A stretch of 64,000 bases of DNA from NCBI GenBank assembly GCA_002364735.1, contig DEZB01000066.1:32480-96479 (forward strand). Direction: 5' to 3'. The notes beneath the pieces were generated by a model. It made no database searches and was not told the origin of the DNA. It saw nothing but the letters and a program-made list of their open reading frames with translations. A program made the position numbers and the translations under genes. Source of the stretch: Bacteroidales bacterium UBA3143 (GTDB lineage: Bacteria; Bacteroidota; Bacteroidia; Bacteroidales; Dysgonomonadaceae). This document shows positions 14,520-24,385 of this stretch, in pieces (within the stretch, counting starts at the first letter, position 1; each line of letters starts with the position of its first letter).

Positions 14520-16634
14520 TTATTGGTTTACCAATTTAACTGTAACTGTTTTTCCCTTGTTGTCCCCATCGGGCAACACAACTTTAACCATTGTTTTACC
14601 ATTTTCAATAGTCGTAGAATCACCTTTATATTCTCCTTGAATGAGTAAATTCAATTCTTTTAATTGTTGAGTTGGATCAGATACCGACAACTCGAGATTA
14701 TCGCCATCCCTTTTCATTAAAACTAAACAAGGATTATCCACCTCTATCCCTCCAAGAACATCAGATTTCCCGCGTTCGTAAAACACTACCCCACCAAAAA
14801 CTCCATCAATAGAAGTCACTTCTTGTCTATCTTTTCTATTTGTAATATTAAAGGGGAACTGACTTTCCATTTCTTCTAACTTTGTTTTCGAAGCATTGGG
14901 AACAAGTACGTAGTTGTAAGAGGCATCTTTGGGGCTTTTACCATGATCAATCCATAATTTAAAGATATCTGCTATAATTATTTCTTCAGGATAACGCATC
15001 GCAACCCAATGCCAAGCTCCTTCGATCTCTGATGCTTCGAGCTTCAGACTGCCACCTTTTGGAAAGTAATAGCCAATATTATCGTGCAAAACCCATGCTG
15101 GATTCACCAAATCTTGTTTGCTTTCGGCTTTATAAACATTGCTCTGAGATTTAACAATCACATCCCCTTGTAAGTATGACTGGTTTACTGATGTCGTAGT
15201 TGTCAAGCCTGCATTTGAATTGATTCCTGCACCCAAACAGACAATAAGCTCATCAAGCATAAACCATGACTTTTGAGCACTTAGCCCTTTTCTTTGGTAT
15301 GACATTGCAGCAATACCATTTTCACCATTTGAAACACCTCCTACGAAATCACTTTCAATGCGGTAGCCACTGGCAGTTAACACAGGTAGCACATCATCAT
15401 CTTGCTGAATGGTTGTTCCTGGAATTTTCTTCCAATCCCAGAAAGGGAATATATTACGATACTCATCTCCAGATTGATAAAGAAATGTTACTCCATCCCC
15501 CATATAATAACCCTTAACATTTTCTGAGTTACATGATTCAGCTCCTATTACCCTATTAGAATTCATCTTAACTGAGAAATAGTACGCTGGGGAGCGTTTT
15601 ACTTGAAAATCAGAGCGCCAAAAATGTTTATTCCCTGAAAGAGATTCATAATTGTTTGCCGTTCGATATTGCGACGCATATTGAGGATCAAGTTCTTCCA
15701 TTTTTTCAAAGGAATGACTTATGCCTTGGGCTTTTTCTTCAATAGAATTAGGAAATAATTGTCTTCCACTGGCACTAATGTCATAGTGATTCTTCCAAGT
15801 CACCCACTGTTGACCATCCAACATATAATTACGAAGGATTGAAACTTTATCCTCATCGAAAGCAAACGGTGTTTTACGCAATATTGTAATCCATTGAATC
15901 ATATCGCTAACATAAGATAACCCATAGTTACCAAATTGCAATTGTGGTCCGTGCTGATGATAAGACCCATCTACTTGAACGCCTTCGCCGTTACTCACTA
16001 CCAACTCTTCTTTAATAGAAGCAGCCGCCTTTTTAACCATCTCAACATCACGCTCAAGCAATGAAGTATAAAGCACATTACCCGATAGCCAAACCTTATT
16101 TTGTCCAGTTCTTCCAATTTCAGAACGTTTCAAAATTGGCATTGCCTTTAGCAATTGCTGCTCTAATAGTTCTGGCTCCATTAATAATAATATTGGATTC
16201 AAAATCTTTGGAATGCCTATTTCTGGATACCACCAGTTAGGACATATTAAATCATTTTCAAGCCAGTAATCAAGTGATAAATGAATCTTATTTGACACTT
16301 CTTTTTGCTGATAAAAGTCAGTGCCTAAAGTTTGATATGCTTTTGCAATTTCTAAGAGATTGGCAACATGATCACGAGGAGGCCATCCTCCTCTTTCTTT
16401 ACTTGTATAGTCAATATTAGCCCACGTTCCATCAGCTTGCATCGCATCCAAAAGTTCTTTCACATGTTCTCCATTGACTGAGTCATTTAAAATATAAGTT
16501 ACCACATTGTGATGTAATTGCTGTAGTTCTTCAGGGTAGTTTTTTGTTGTTTCATATATTACCGCAGTTGGAGATGAATTACAAGCAAAGAGACATGTAA
16601 TTAATATGAACAGCGTATAGTTTTGCAGTTTCAT
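14520..16634 (-). CDS. PL8 polysaccharide lyase (chondroitin AC lyase-like), lipoprotein
   Basis: This 704-residue exported lyase has a lipobox LFAC (Cys18). The alpha/alpha-toroid domain carries the PL8 pattern. The stacking motif NWW is at 133-135. Asn179 lies in TGQNK, His228 in HQHGPQ, Tyr237 nine residues later, and Arg291 in ASGR. The His-to-Tyr (9) and Tyr-to-Arg (54) spacings equal those of the Pedobacter/Flavobacterium heparinum chondroitin AC lyase (His225, Tyr234, Arg288). So the active site appears intact. Beta-sandwich domains follow, ending near VKLVNQ. The family cleaves chondroitin, hyaluronan or xanthan by beta-elimination at glucuronate, and a GAG is the best guess here. It is in the lyase operon, 48 bp after a heparinase-fold gene. 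Confidence 0.9.
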   Translation of the reverse strand: MKLQNYTLFILITCLFACNSSPTAVIYETTKNYPEELQQLHHNVVTYILNDSVNGEHVKELLDAMQADGTWANIDYTSKERGGWPPRDHVANLLEIAKAYQTLGTDFYQQKEVSNKIHLSLDYWLENDLICPNWWYPEIGIPKILNPILLLMEPELLEQQLLKAMPILKRSEIGRTGQNKVWLSGNVLYTSLLERDVEMVKKAAASIKEELVVSNGEGVQVDGSYHQHGPQLQFGNYGLSYVSDMIQWITILRKTPFAFDEDKVSILRNYMLDGQQWVTWKNHYDISASGRQLFPNSIEEKAQGISHSFEKMEELDPQYASQYRTANNYESLSGNKHFWRSDFQVKRSPAYYFSVKMNSNRVIGAESCNSENVKGYYMGDGVTFLYQSGDEYRNIFPFWDWKKIPGTTIQQDDDVLPVLTASGYRIESDFVGGVSNGENGIAAMSYQRKGLSAQKSWFMLDELIVCLGAGINSNAGLTTTTSVNQSYLQGDVIVKSQSNVYKAESKQDLVNPAWVLHDNIGYYFPKGGSLKLEASEIEGAWHWVAMRYPEEIIIADIFKLWIDHGKSPKDASYNYVLVPNASKTKLEEMESQFPFNITNRKDRQEVTSIDGVFGGVVFYERGKSDVLGGIEVDNPCLVLMKRDGDNLELSVSDPTQQLKELNLLIQGEYKGDSTTIENGKTMVKVVLPDGDNKGKTVTVKLVNQ

Positions 16635-16682
16635 GTTGATTATTATTTAGCTACAAATTGATTATATTATTTATTTTACTTT

Positions 16683-18719
16683 CTATTGAATAATCTGAGC
16701 ATTCTCACTGTTAGAAAAAGGTATTGTTAATTGCCATTTCTCATTAGCACTATTAGAAATATCAAGCTTTATTTCATCTTCATTTTCCGAAGTTATTTCA
16801 GCTTTATATACAAATGACTCAAATTCTGATGGCACTAAAAGCCATACAAAAGTAGTATTTGTATTAATCGTAGTTGAGTAAATAGCTGTTGTGTTCGGCT
16901 CATATATGTTGTACTCTTCACTATACCAACCTTGAATTTCGGGTTTCTCTTGTCCTTTTACAAAATCAACCTGCCAATCTGTTTTTTGAACAGGTATTAC
17001 TTGTAAGTTCCCCTTAATATTATTAGTTGTAACAATTCCTTCTGTCTTTTTTTCAACTTTACAGCTTGGATGGAAATGCCAAAGTGCTTCAATCTGACGT
17101 GGTTCATTGGTTTCGATATTATCAACCACTACCCAAAAGCCATCCCGAACATAAAATAAAGCACGTTTATGAGTTACATCTTCCAAGTCAATAAAATTAG
17201 ACATTGAGTTCGAAGCATAATCGAATTGTGGAGTAATTTTATATTGATTTTGAGGAAGAGGTTCGTCAGCTAATAACGGACCTGGCCCTTGCCCCTTATT
17301 GTCAATGAGAATTGCATTATGCCCTTGAGTTCCTTTAGCATAAGGTCTGAACTTTTCAGCCACTTCTCCTGTATAAGCAAAACGACCTGCGTCTACTAAC
17401 AAGTCACGGCCGTAAGCTGAAACAGAAATGTGTAACTTATCGTTGTGCTGATGACCACTTCCCCAAGGTCCAATATCAAAAAAAGACCAATGCGCATTTG
17501 AGTCAAAACTGCTACGTGAAATAAGCTGACCTGCCCAAGGAAATAAATAAGAAGGACCATCCTCTGGCTTTACACCCGACTTACCATTTGTAGCTATATA
17601 CTCCCATTCAGGTTTATTGTAAGATTTTGCTCCTGCTAAAATTAATTTTCGGTCGCTCCCTCTATCACCATCATTATTCAAAATTCTGTTCCCGTCAGGC
17701 CTCACTGCATGCGCTATATATGAGTACATATCTTCGAGTGTACGATTATAATAAGCAGGTAGAGGCTTGTTAGCTCGCTCACATATTTTTTGAAAAAGAT
17801 CAAAATTATGCAGTGAAACATTATGGTAGTGAGATGTTAATTCGGTTTGAACTCCATCAGGATAAATTTGTTCTCTCATACTTCTCACCATGGTTTCAAT
17901 TGAATAATCCAGCCATTCATCCGATTTCCTAAATTCAGGAAAATTAGTTGCAACAGTTGCTAATGCTGAAATTTCCATAGTAAGCCAATTGTTTTGAGCA
18001 TGAAAATTACGATTATAATGAGCATGATCAAGCAAACTACTCAGCATTAAAAGATGTGTAGCGGGAGAGATATATTCATTGTTTATCATACCATAAAAAA
18101 TCTCGGACCATACTTTAGCACGAAAACTAACCTCTAAACCACGCCAAATAGATCCACTGCCCTTTATTGCAGGATAAGGCATACTTTTGAGAATGAAATC
18201 ACGCAGAAATAAATCAATATATGCTGCATATTTAGGATTACCGGTCTCAATATAAGCATCGAAAACTTGAGAAAGTTGGCTATGACGATTAGAAAGCCAA
18301 GCCCATTCACGATCTTCATTCGGCCCCTTATAGTACCAATCCCGGTGACCATCTTCTCCCCAAGGAACTACTCCCCTAACATTTTGGATAATAAATACAT
18401 TATTTAGCGTTGTGTCTGCTTTTGCAATAGTTTTAGTTGTATTTTCTGGTTTAGCTTTTCTCAAATAGTTTGCAGTCTCCCCATTTTTATAATATTCCAA
18501 AAGTTTCGAGCAAGCTTCAATTATATCTTTATTTTCATAAGCTTGTTTTACCTCCTTCATACTTGGGAGCTCAAGATTGAGCTCGTTAAGCATTTTAGAC
18601 ATTTCTTGTGGATATGCTTTACAAACATCCTCAACAGATTCGATGTCTCTCCAACTTTGCGATTGTAGAAGAACTGGAGATAAAAAAATAAAACAGAATA
18701 TTACAATTTTTATTTTCAT
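16683..18719 (-). CDS. Heparinase II/III-family lyase (PL12/PL33-like), secreted
   Basis: This 678-residue exported protein has a signal peptide ending near LQSQS. An N-terminal alpha/alpha toroid (about 40-370) leads to a C-terminal beta-sandwich heparinase II/III domain. Expected catalytic residues are seen in order: Asn244 in QNNWLTMEIS, Tyr298 in TSHYHN and His423 in GSGHQHND. Their spacing closely follows heparinase III (Asn240, Tyr294, His424). The GHQHNDKLHISVSAYGRDLL segment departs from true PL12 and resembles other families of the superfamily such as PL33, so substrate could be heparosan, hyaluronan, chondroitin or another glucuronan. It lies between the PL38-like and PL8 genes of the operon. 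Confidence 0.85.
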   Translation of the reverse strand: MKIKIVIFCFIFLSPVLLQSQSWRDIESVEDVCKAYPQEMSKMLNELNLELPSMKEVKQAYENKDIIEACSKLLEYYKNGETANYLRKAKPENTTKTIAKADTTLNNVFIIQNVRGVVPWGEDGHRDWYYKGPNEDREWAWLSNRHSQLSQVFDAYIETGNPKYAAYIDLFLRDFILKSMPYPAIKGSGSIWRGLEVSFRAKVWSEIFYGMINNEYISPATHLLMLSSLLDHAHYNRNFHAQNNWLTMEISALATVATNFPEFRKSDEWLDYSIETMVRSMREQIYPDGVQTELTSHYHNVSLHNFDLFQKICERANKPLPAYYNRTLEDMYSYIAHAVRPDGNRILNNDGDRGSDRKLILAGAKSYNKPEWEYIATNGKSGVKPEDGPSYLFPWAGQLISRSSFDSNAHWSFFDIGPWGSGHQHNDKLHISVSAYGRDLLVDAGRFAYTGEVAEKFRPYAKGTQGHNAILIDNKGQGPGPLLADEPLPQNQYKITPQFDYASNSMSNFIDLEDVTHKRALFYVRDGFWVVVDNIETNEPRQIEALWHFHPSCKVEKKTEGIVTTNNIKGNLQVIPVQKTDWQVDFVKGQEKPEIQGWYSEEYNIYEPNTTAIYSTTINTNTTFVWLLVPSEFESFVYKAEITSENEDEIKLDISNSANEKWQLTIPFSNSENAQIIQ

Positions 18720-18771
18720 GTCGTTTTTTATAAATTAAGTTGCCTAATAAGGAGAAATATTTAATCTAAAA

Positions 18772-20010
18772 TTATAAATCAGAATTGTAACTATCTTTTA
18801 CCAATATCTTCCAATCAGTTTTCATTCTTTCATAAAAGACATTCTCCCAAAGCTTCTTATATGATTCATCATCATAAACTTTGGCGGCTCTTCGGACTAA
18901 TAGTCCCAAACTATTCTCAACACCTTTCCACCCATCAATTTGTTCGTAGGGCCACTCTTTTTCTTTACCTATAAAACCTATTAAATAATCAAGGGCTGTT
19001 TTCAAAGACGCTCCTTTAGGATTGGTATAATGATAAATATCCACACCAACTTTTAATCCCAAATCTGCAGTATCAAAAAAATTGGCGAGATTATGTACCG
19101 AATATCCAAACGCTTTAGTGCGTATAAGTTCATGAGGTTGACGCCCATCAGCCTCAATCATTGGATCAATTCGTCTGGAAGGCATTTCCTCTACCTTACG
19201 TTTAACGTACTCATCATTACCAATGAAATAAGCTATTGAAGTTGCCTGAGCATCATATGCTACAGAGTGATTGTTTTTATAATTATCTTCATCTTTTCCA
19301 AATTGACTTTCTGTGAGCCATTGAAAATAATCTTGAAACCATTTTTTGATTGCTGTCTCTTCTTCTGGGGTGAAAACCTTTGACATTTTAAGTAAAGCAA
19401 TAGCGTCCACTAAATCATAAAAAGAACGACCGTCGATTATTCCAATAAATCTTCCTTCTGTAATACCTGGTATTGATTGTCCGTACTTTAAATGTGGATT
19501 CATTAAAGTTTCAGGATTGAGAAACCATACACGAATCAACTCCGCTGCTTTTTGAGCATATTCTTCATTTTCAGAAAAAAACCAACCCAAAGATAATGAG
19601 CGCACAGCGCTAATCATTTTACCTTTTTGCGCACTATCTAATTTATCACGTTCTGGGTTTACCTCTCCATCGCGACGAATATAAGGTAGTCCATCAGGTT
19701 TTGTTGGATCTGGCCACCAATAAGGACCCATACTCATATAATCATTTTTTGTCCCACCTATTGGAGTTAGTGATTTATAAGTTACAGAGTAGACACCTCC
19801 TTCGAGGGCTTTATTTGCATTGGAAAGCAAATTATTATATGCAGGTAAAAACTCTTGATCGTTTTTAGCTATTTCCTTCTTTACTTTCACCATCCAATCA
19901 TAATTCCATCCACCAAGCTTTGGGCTCTCTTTTGCATTACTTTTATTATCACAAAATGTAAATAATGTCACCGCACCTAAAACAAAAAACAAGTACCTTA
20001 AATTTTTCAT
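18772..20010 (-). CDS. Alginate-lyase-fold lipoprotein (PL38/PL5-like)
   Basis: This 412-residue lipoprotein has lipobox FTFC (Cys20). The single alpha/alpha-toroid domain matches the alginate_lyase Pfam type. MGPYWWPDPTKPDGLPYIRRDG (94-115) and NNHSVAYDAQATS (246-258) are the hallmark segments, with Asn247-His248 the likely catalytic region. Length and motifs fit PL38, whose described activity includes glucuronan cleavage, better than classical PL5. It would cleave beta-1,4-linked glucuronate or mannuronate runs by beta-elimination. Both neighbours in the operon are lyases (20 bp after a PL8, 52 bp before a heparinase-fold gene). The family assignment is from memory and should be checked by profile search. 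Confidence 0.8.
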   Translation of the reverse strand: MKNLRYLFFVLGAVTLFTFCDNKSNAKESPKLGGWNYDWMVKVKKEIAKNDQEFLPAYNNLLSNANKALEGGVYSVTYKSLTPIGGTKNDYMSMGPYWWPDPTKPDGLPYIRRDGEVNPERDKLDSAQKGKMISAVRSLSLGWFFSENEEYAQKAAELIRVWFLNPETLMNPHLKYGQSIPGITEGRFIGIIDGRSFYDLVDAIALLKMSKVFTPEEETAIKKWFQDYFQWLTESQFGKDEDNYKNNHSVAYDAQATSIAYFIGNDEYVKRKVEEMPSRRIDPMIEADGRQPHELIRTKAFGYSVHNLANFFDTADLGLKVGVDIYHYTNPKGASLKTALDYLIGFIGKEKEWPYEQIDGWKGVENSLGLLVRRAAKVYDDESYKKLWENVFYERMKTDWKILVKDSYNSDL

Positions 20011-20030
20011 AGCTTATTTTGTATTTAATT

Positions 20031-22244
20031 CTATAACTTTATTGTCACACTGCTTCCTGTGTAATCTCCATCAGGAAGATCAATAGTTACGTCTGTCATA
20101 TTGGTTCTTTCGTTCCAAATCATATTAAAATTATTACCAATCTGTTCTTTTTTTGTTGATAAAGAGAAATGCATTTTACGTAGCTTTCGACTTGGGTCAG
20201 CAACAGACATTTCGGTTATATCGTCTCCGTTGGTTTTTATCATTATTACTCCCTGATTATCTGAAATCAATTTCAAATCCTTTGCAATTTGAACTTCACC
20301 ATCTTCATAGAAAACAGCTTGAACAATATTCAAATTTCTATTTTTCACTGCTTGAACATTGGGTGTATTACTCAAAATTTGAATATTATTTTTAGATATA
20401 TTATTTTCAATCTGTTCTTCAGTGGTTGCTGGAACCACAATATATTCATAAGACTCTTTACTTGGACGCTTCCCGTGGTCTATCCATAAAGTAAATATAT
20501 CTAAGTTCACTTCTTCTTTTGGTGAATCATGCTGTTTGTTGATTTCCCACCATGAACCCGTAGCATTGTTATTTTTAATATTTAAATCAGTTCCCTTAGG
20601 AAATACATACCCAATACCATCGTGAAAAACCCAATCTATATCTTTGTACGCTTTTTCATCATTCTCTATAGTAGATTTATTATTTTGCGATGAGATAATT
20701 ACATCTCCTCGAAGGAGACACTGATTTACTGTTGTTGCTACATGCAACTCTTTATTGCAAGAAATGCCTGTTCCTAAACTGACATACTCTTTGTCAAAAA
20801 AGAACCATGCTTTGCGAGCCAAAAGTGGATCGTGAGGACTTTCAAAATCAAAAGCAACGGCACCATACTGTCCATCAGTAACAGCACCCACAAAATCAGT
20901 TAAGCCCAACTTTTGTATCTCGTCTGGAGCAGGCAACTCAGGTTTTTGCATAACAGTAGTACCAGGTATTTTCTGAAAATCAAACACTGGCGATATATCG
21001 TAGTATTCATCACCCTTTCTGTAAACGTGATTAGCCCCATCCCCTCGGTGATGATTTAATAAGCCCTCGCTATTGTAGGGAACTTCCATGTTGAAGTTTC
21101 GGGTCGAATACATCCTTACAGAAGTGTACCAACTTGGACATTGAAATGTAAAATGTTCAGTATTCCAATAAAAGGTTGCGTGAGATAAGGTCGTCTTTGC
21201 TTTGTTTAGTCTAACATTGGCAATTTCTTGCAACTCGTCATTTCGATAATTAGATACTATAAGCAGAGATAAAGGAGTAGATGGTCCAAAAGGACGGGCA
21301 AAGCCACTTCTTGAAATACTTCTATTTTTGGCACCCATATCTGGGTATTTACCAAAAACTGCATGTTTGCAAATTCCATCAAGATAGTAATCTACCAGTT
21401 GGTTGATTTTATCTTCAGAAAATTCATAGCTCGTTCCTTCAACGTATTCTGCCCATTCTACAAAAGAATCAGCATAACCCAAACCGTATGATAATGTATT
21501 GTTTACACCATCCCACCTGTGATGGAAGCTATTATCATACTGAATGCCACGCCCACCGTATCCTTTAGATCCTAAACCACTATCCATTTCGCTTAGTGGA
21601 TAGCTATAATCCATCCCAATCCAATGTACAAATTTAATCTCACCTTCAATGACGTGAATTAGCTCATCAAATTTGTCATAATTTTTAGTAAACAACATGT
21701 TCTTTGCTTCAATTCCTGCAATCTTTATTCTATCTCCACTTGGCCGAGCTCCTGATGCTGTTATGTTACCTCTTCCTATAATGGGTTGAATTTTTTCTAC
21801 TATTTGAGGATCTAATTCGTCACCCACCAACAACATCAAAGAGACCAAAGTGCTGGGTGTATTTATTTGATTGTGCCACCAATTTTCACAAAAATAATCG
21901 TTGTCTGTCCAGTTTTTCAGAGCTGACTCAATGGTTTGTATTACTTGTTTTTTCTTATAAAACTTTGAAGATTTAGTATTGTAAGAGCGAGCTAAATGCA
22001 ACATATTCGACAGATGAACAGCATGCTGAAATCCTTCTCTCGACACATCCTTATAATCAATATTAGGCCATGTTCCGTCTGCATGTAAGCTTTTGATTAA
22101 ATCTTCACTTTTAGCATCATCATTTGAACCACGTAAAATTGATTCAATTACTCTTTGTTTTATTTTGTTGATATCAGACTGTGAAGCATTCATATTCGTA
22201 AACAATGCACACAAACTAATTAATAAGAACACTATTTTTTTCAT
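20031..22244 (-). CDS. Divergent PL8-family polysaccharide lyase, secreted
   Basis: This 737-residue exported lyase has a signal peptide ending near NMNA (residue 20). The toroid carries NWW at 121-123. FHHRWDGVNNTLSYGLGY gives His242 and Tyr253. An Arg lies near 308-312 in KNRSISRSG. Compared with the other PL8 in this operon, the His-Tyr spacing is 11 instead of 9. The segment that should hold the neutralising Asn reads SGARPSGDR (164-172), with no Asn at the expected place. Beta-sandwich domains and a typical PL8 ending (DGDYTGSSVTIKL) follow. It is therefore a remote PL8 subfamily with possibly altered specificity. A 229-bp gap with a strong hairpin precedes it. Confidence 0.85.
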   Translation of the reverse strand: MKKIVFLLISLCALFTNMNASQSDINKIKQRVIESILRGSNDDAKSEDLIKSLHADGTWPNIDYKDVSREGFQHAVHLSNMLHLARSYNTKSSKFYKKKQVIQTIESALKNWTDNDYFCENWWHNQINTPSTLVSLMLLVGDELDPQIVEKIQPIIGRGNITASGARPSGDRIKIAGIEAKNMLFTKNYDKFDELIHVIEGEIKFVHWIGMDYSYPLSEMDSGLGSKGYGGRGIQYDNSFHHRWDGVNNTLSYGLGYADSFVEWAEYVEGTSYEFSEDKINQLVDYYLDGICKHAVFGKYPDMGAKNRSISRSGFARPFGPSTPLSLLIVSNYRNDELQEIANVRLNKAKTTLSHATFYWNTEHFTFQCPSWYTSVRMYSTRNFNMEVPYNSEGLLNHHRGDGANHVYRKGDEYYDISPVFDFQKIPGTTVMQKPELPAPDEIQKLGLTDFVGAVTDGQYGAVAFDFESPHDPLLARKAWFFFDKEYVSLGTGISCNKELHVATTVNQCLLRGDVIISSQNNKSTIENDEKAYKDIDWVFHDGIGYVFPKGTDLNIKNNNATGSWWEINKQHDSPKEEVNLDIFTLWIDHGKRPSKESYEYIVVPATTEEQIENNISKNNIQILSNTPNVQAVKNRNLNIVQAVFYEDGEVQIAKDLKLISDNQGVIMIKTNGDDITEMSVADPSRKLRKMHFSLSTKKEQIGNNFNMIWNERTNMTDVTIDLPDGDYTGSSVTIKL

Positions 22245-22384
22245 TTCTTTTATTTGAAGTTTTTTGATTTAGAAATATTATTGCATATCAAAGCGTCTAT
22301 CAAAGTAAATAATTTCAATTATCTTTTATGATTAAAATTATAAATAAAAGGCTTTTAAAATAACAATCAATAAGAACAATATGG

Positions 22385-22422
22385 GCAAAGTCTTTAAAGC
22401 TTAATAGCTATAAAGACTTTGC
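22385..22422. terminator. Strong 12-bp stem-loop inside the lyase operon
   Basis: GCAAAGTCTTTA (22385-22396) pairs perfectly with TAAAGACTTTGC (22411-22422) around a 14-nt loop. It lies in the 229-bp gap between two lyase genes. There is no T run on the minus strand, so it may be a factor-dependent end, an attenuator or a processing and stability element that sets lyase ratios. A weak TTACTTTG at 22301-22308 (minus) could be a secondary promoter. Confidence 0.55.
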
Positions 22423-22473
22423 AATTTCACTCGATAGAGTAATCCCGAAGACAATTTACATATCTTTTATCAA

Positions 22474-24375
22474 TTAATTTTCAACAAGACGTACTTTTAT
22501 TTTTGTTGACTTATTTTCTACCTCTGATGCAGGAATACGCAATTCTATGCGCTTTAGTCCTGCAATATGTCTGTCAAGTTCTAATGGAGGTGGATCAAGT
22601 GAAACCACTGACAATGTTAAGTTCGGATGAGAAATATTTTCAAGTTTCAACTGCTTGCCATCCTGAGTCAATATTGCACCTCCATTTACTAATTCAACAT
22701 CTGAAGTAGTCATTAATTGCCAAGTAATTATCTCAGTAGAATCTGTAGTTTCAATATCATCTTCTATCAAAATTGATACAGAAGAGTCCTTAGTGAACTT
22801 TCGATGTGCTTTAGCCAACAATCCTTCAAAAGTTGGAGTCATATCAATTACAGCGTAAGGTTGTTCTCCATCATTAAAATCTACAATTGTAGATTTTCCA
22901 TCTACTAAATGTAATTGATTATTTACTGTAATTGTACTGTGACCAAAGTTGTTTTTAGTAAGTAATGTCCACCTTTCAGAATCCTGAGATTTTGACCATA
23001 AATTAAAGCCTGTTTTTTCTAAATCATGATAAGCTTGATTACCTGGATCAATTACCCATCTTACATCATTTAATTCAAAAATGAAAGAGCCTCCATCCAT
23101 ATTACCATGATTTACTGTGCCAGATCCACCTTTACCTCCAAAATAGTAGTTATGCGGATCATCCTCTTTACTTTTAAATACAACAATAGGATTTGCACCT
23201 TCACCCTTCCAAGCAATAGGAACTTCATTCATATTACCTTCCTCGTATTGCGATAACCAAACCAATCCAGCTCCATCTAAACGAGATAGTTTATTCATCT
23301 TATCGGCTGGCATTAAGAACCTATCTTTTTCAAAAAATTCTTTATTCCCAGTGTTAGCCGCAAACCAAGCGAGTATTATGTCGCCATTTTTTCCTCTTTT
23401 ATCGCCACAGTCGGCGAAATTATAGTACCAACCAGAAGGAGCATTACAAAGCACCCTAAAAACAGCACTTTCTTTAAATCCAGGATAATCAGCATAACCA
23501 AAATCTGAACCTAAAGCACTCTCAAGCATCGCTATTGTAACTACTGAAAAACCTGTTCCGTATCCCCAATAAGTAGAACCTTCAGGATAAACACCATCAG
23601 GCATATATTCTTCAAGCGAATAAGGCAATCCATCAAGAGCTCTTGAAATAGTTTTAGCTGCCAATTCTGGGTCTTTTTCTGCAATCATAAGAGAGGCGGC
23701 TATCATCCCTCCGTTACAAACCTGATTCCAGTTATTATTTCCTTTAGCCCAACTTGCATTTTTTTCTCCATTTATCCAGCTTGGCTCTATTCCTTTTTCA
23801 ATGAGAGCTTTTTCTGCTATATTAATTGTCTCTTGAGGAAGATCAGCATAGCTCCAGTCCAATCCTATTGCAACAGCCATTGCCATCTCTGCAACATCTA
23901 AATAGTGCGAAGGATTCCAATCAGAGAAATTACTAACTTTCAATAGTTCTTGATTTATTCTATCAAGAATCTTTTCATCTTTTTCCATTGCGTAAACCAT
24001 ACCTAACATATTCATGCGATAAAGCATTTCTCTCGAAACAGATAAAAGTCTGCGACCTATTTTCTTTCTTTCCAACAATGGTTCATCAAGAATATTAGTT
24101 GCATTTATTTTTATAGCCTCATACATATTCTTCACCACAGGATCAGTTTCAATTTTCTGTTTCAAATTGCTTTGAATAGTAGGGTTCATTACCAATCTTG
24201 GATGTGACTTTATTAGATTCTCCTGAAGGTAGTTAACAGTAATAGGATTATCTAACTTTGGAATATCATTGTTAGGTTCTTCCTCTTTACTTGTAGTGCA
24301 AGCAATTGACATGGTTGGTATGAGTACCAACATAAAAAACAACTTTAAAGCACGGAACATATTTTTCATATTCAA
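22474..24375 (-). CDS. Heparinase II/III-family lipoprotein (HepII-like)
   Basis: This 633-residue lipoprotein has lipobox SIAC (Cys26). SHPRLVMNP (57-65) and a long alpha/alpha toroid contain WAKGNNNWNQVCNGGM (209-224), with candidate catalytic Asn, and PEGSTYWGYG (264-273), with candidate Tyr. The beta-sandwich has VNHGNMDGGSF (His423, Asp427) followed by RWVIDPGNQAYHDL, a pattern typical of heparinase II-like proteins. It differs clearly from the two PL12-like neighbours. The exact CAZy family (PL21, PL37 or an unclassified heparinase group) cannot be decided by eye. It follows the PL12 gene by 10 bp, so the two are surely co-transcribed. Confidence 0.8.
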   Translation of the reverse strand: MNMKNMFRALKLFFMLVLIPTMSIACTTSKEEEPNNDIPKLDNPITVNYLQENLIKSHPRLVMNPTIQSNLKQKIETDPVVKNMYEAIKINATNILDEPLLERKKIGRRLLSVSREMLYRMNMLGMVYAMEKDEKILDRINQELLKVSNFSDWNPSHYLDVAEMAMAVAIGLDWSYADLPQETINIAEKALIEKGIEPSWINGEKNASWAKGNNNWNQVCNGGMIAASLMIAEKDPELAAKTISRALDGLPYSLEEYMPDGVYPEGSTYWGYGTGFSVVTIAMLESALGSDFGYADYPGFKESAVFRVLCNAPSGWYYNFADCGDKRGKNGDIILAWFAANTGNKEFFEKDRFLMPADKMNKLSRLDGAGLVWLSQYEEGNMNEVPIAWKGEGANPIVVFKSKEDDPHNYYFGGKGGSGTVNHGNMDGGSFIFELNDVRWVIDPGNQAYHDLEKTGFNLWSKSQDSERWTLLTKNNFGHSTITVNNQLHLVDGKSTIVDFNDGEQPYAVIDMTPTFEGLLAKAHRKFTKDSSVSILIEDDIETTDSTEIITWQLMTTSDVELVNGGAILTQDGKQLKLENISHPNLTLSVVSLDPPPLELDRHIAGLKRIELRIPASEVENKSTKIKVRLVEN

Positions 24376-24385
24376 CTATATTTAA

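Noticed and set aside
18772..20010. Alginate utilisation locus based on the alginate-lyase-fold gene
   Set aside because: There are no PL6, PL7 or PL17 enzymes or DEH reductase. KduI and the PL8/PL12 enzymes point to glucuronate-type polymers instead.
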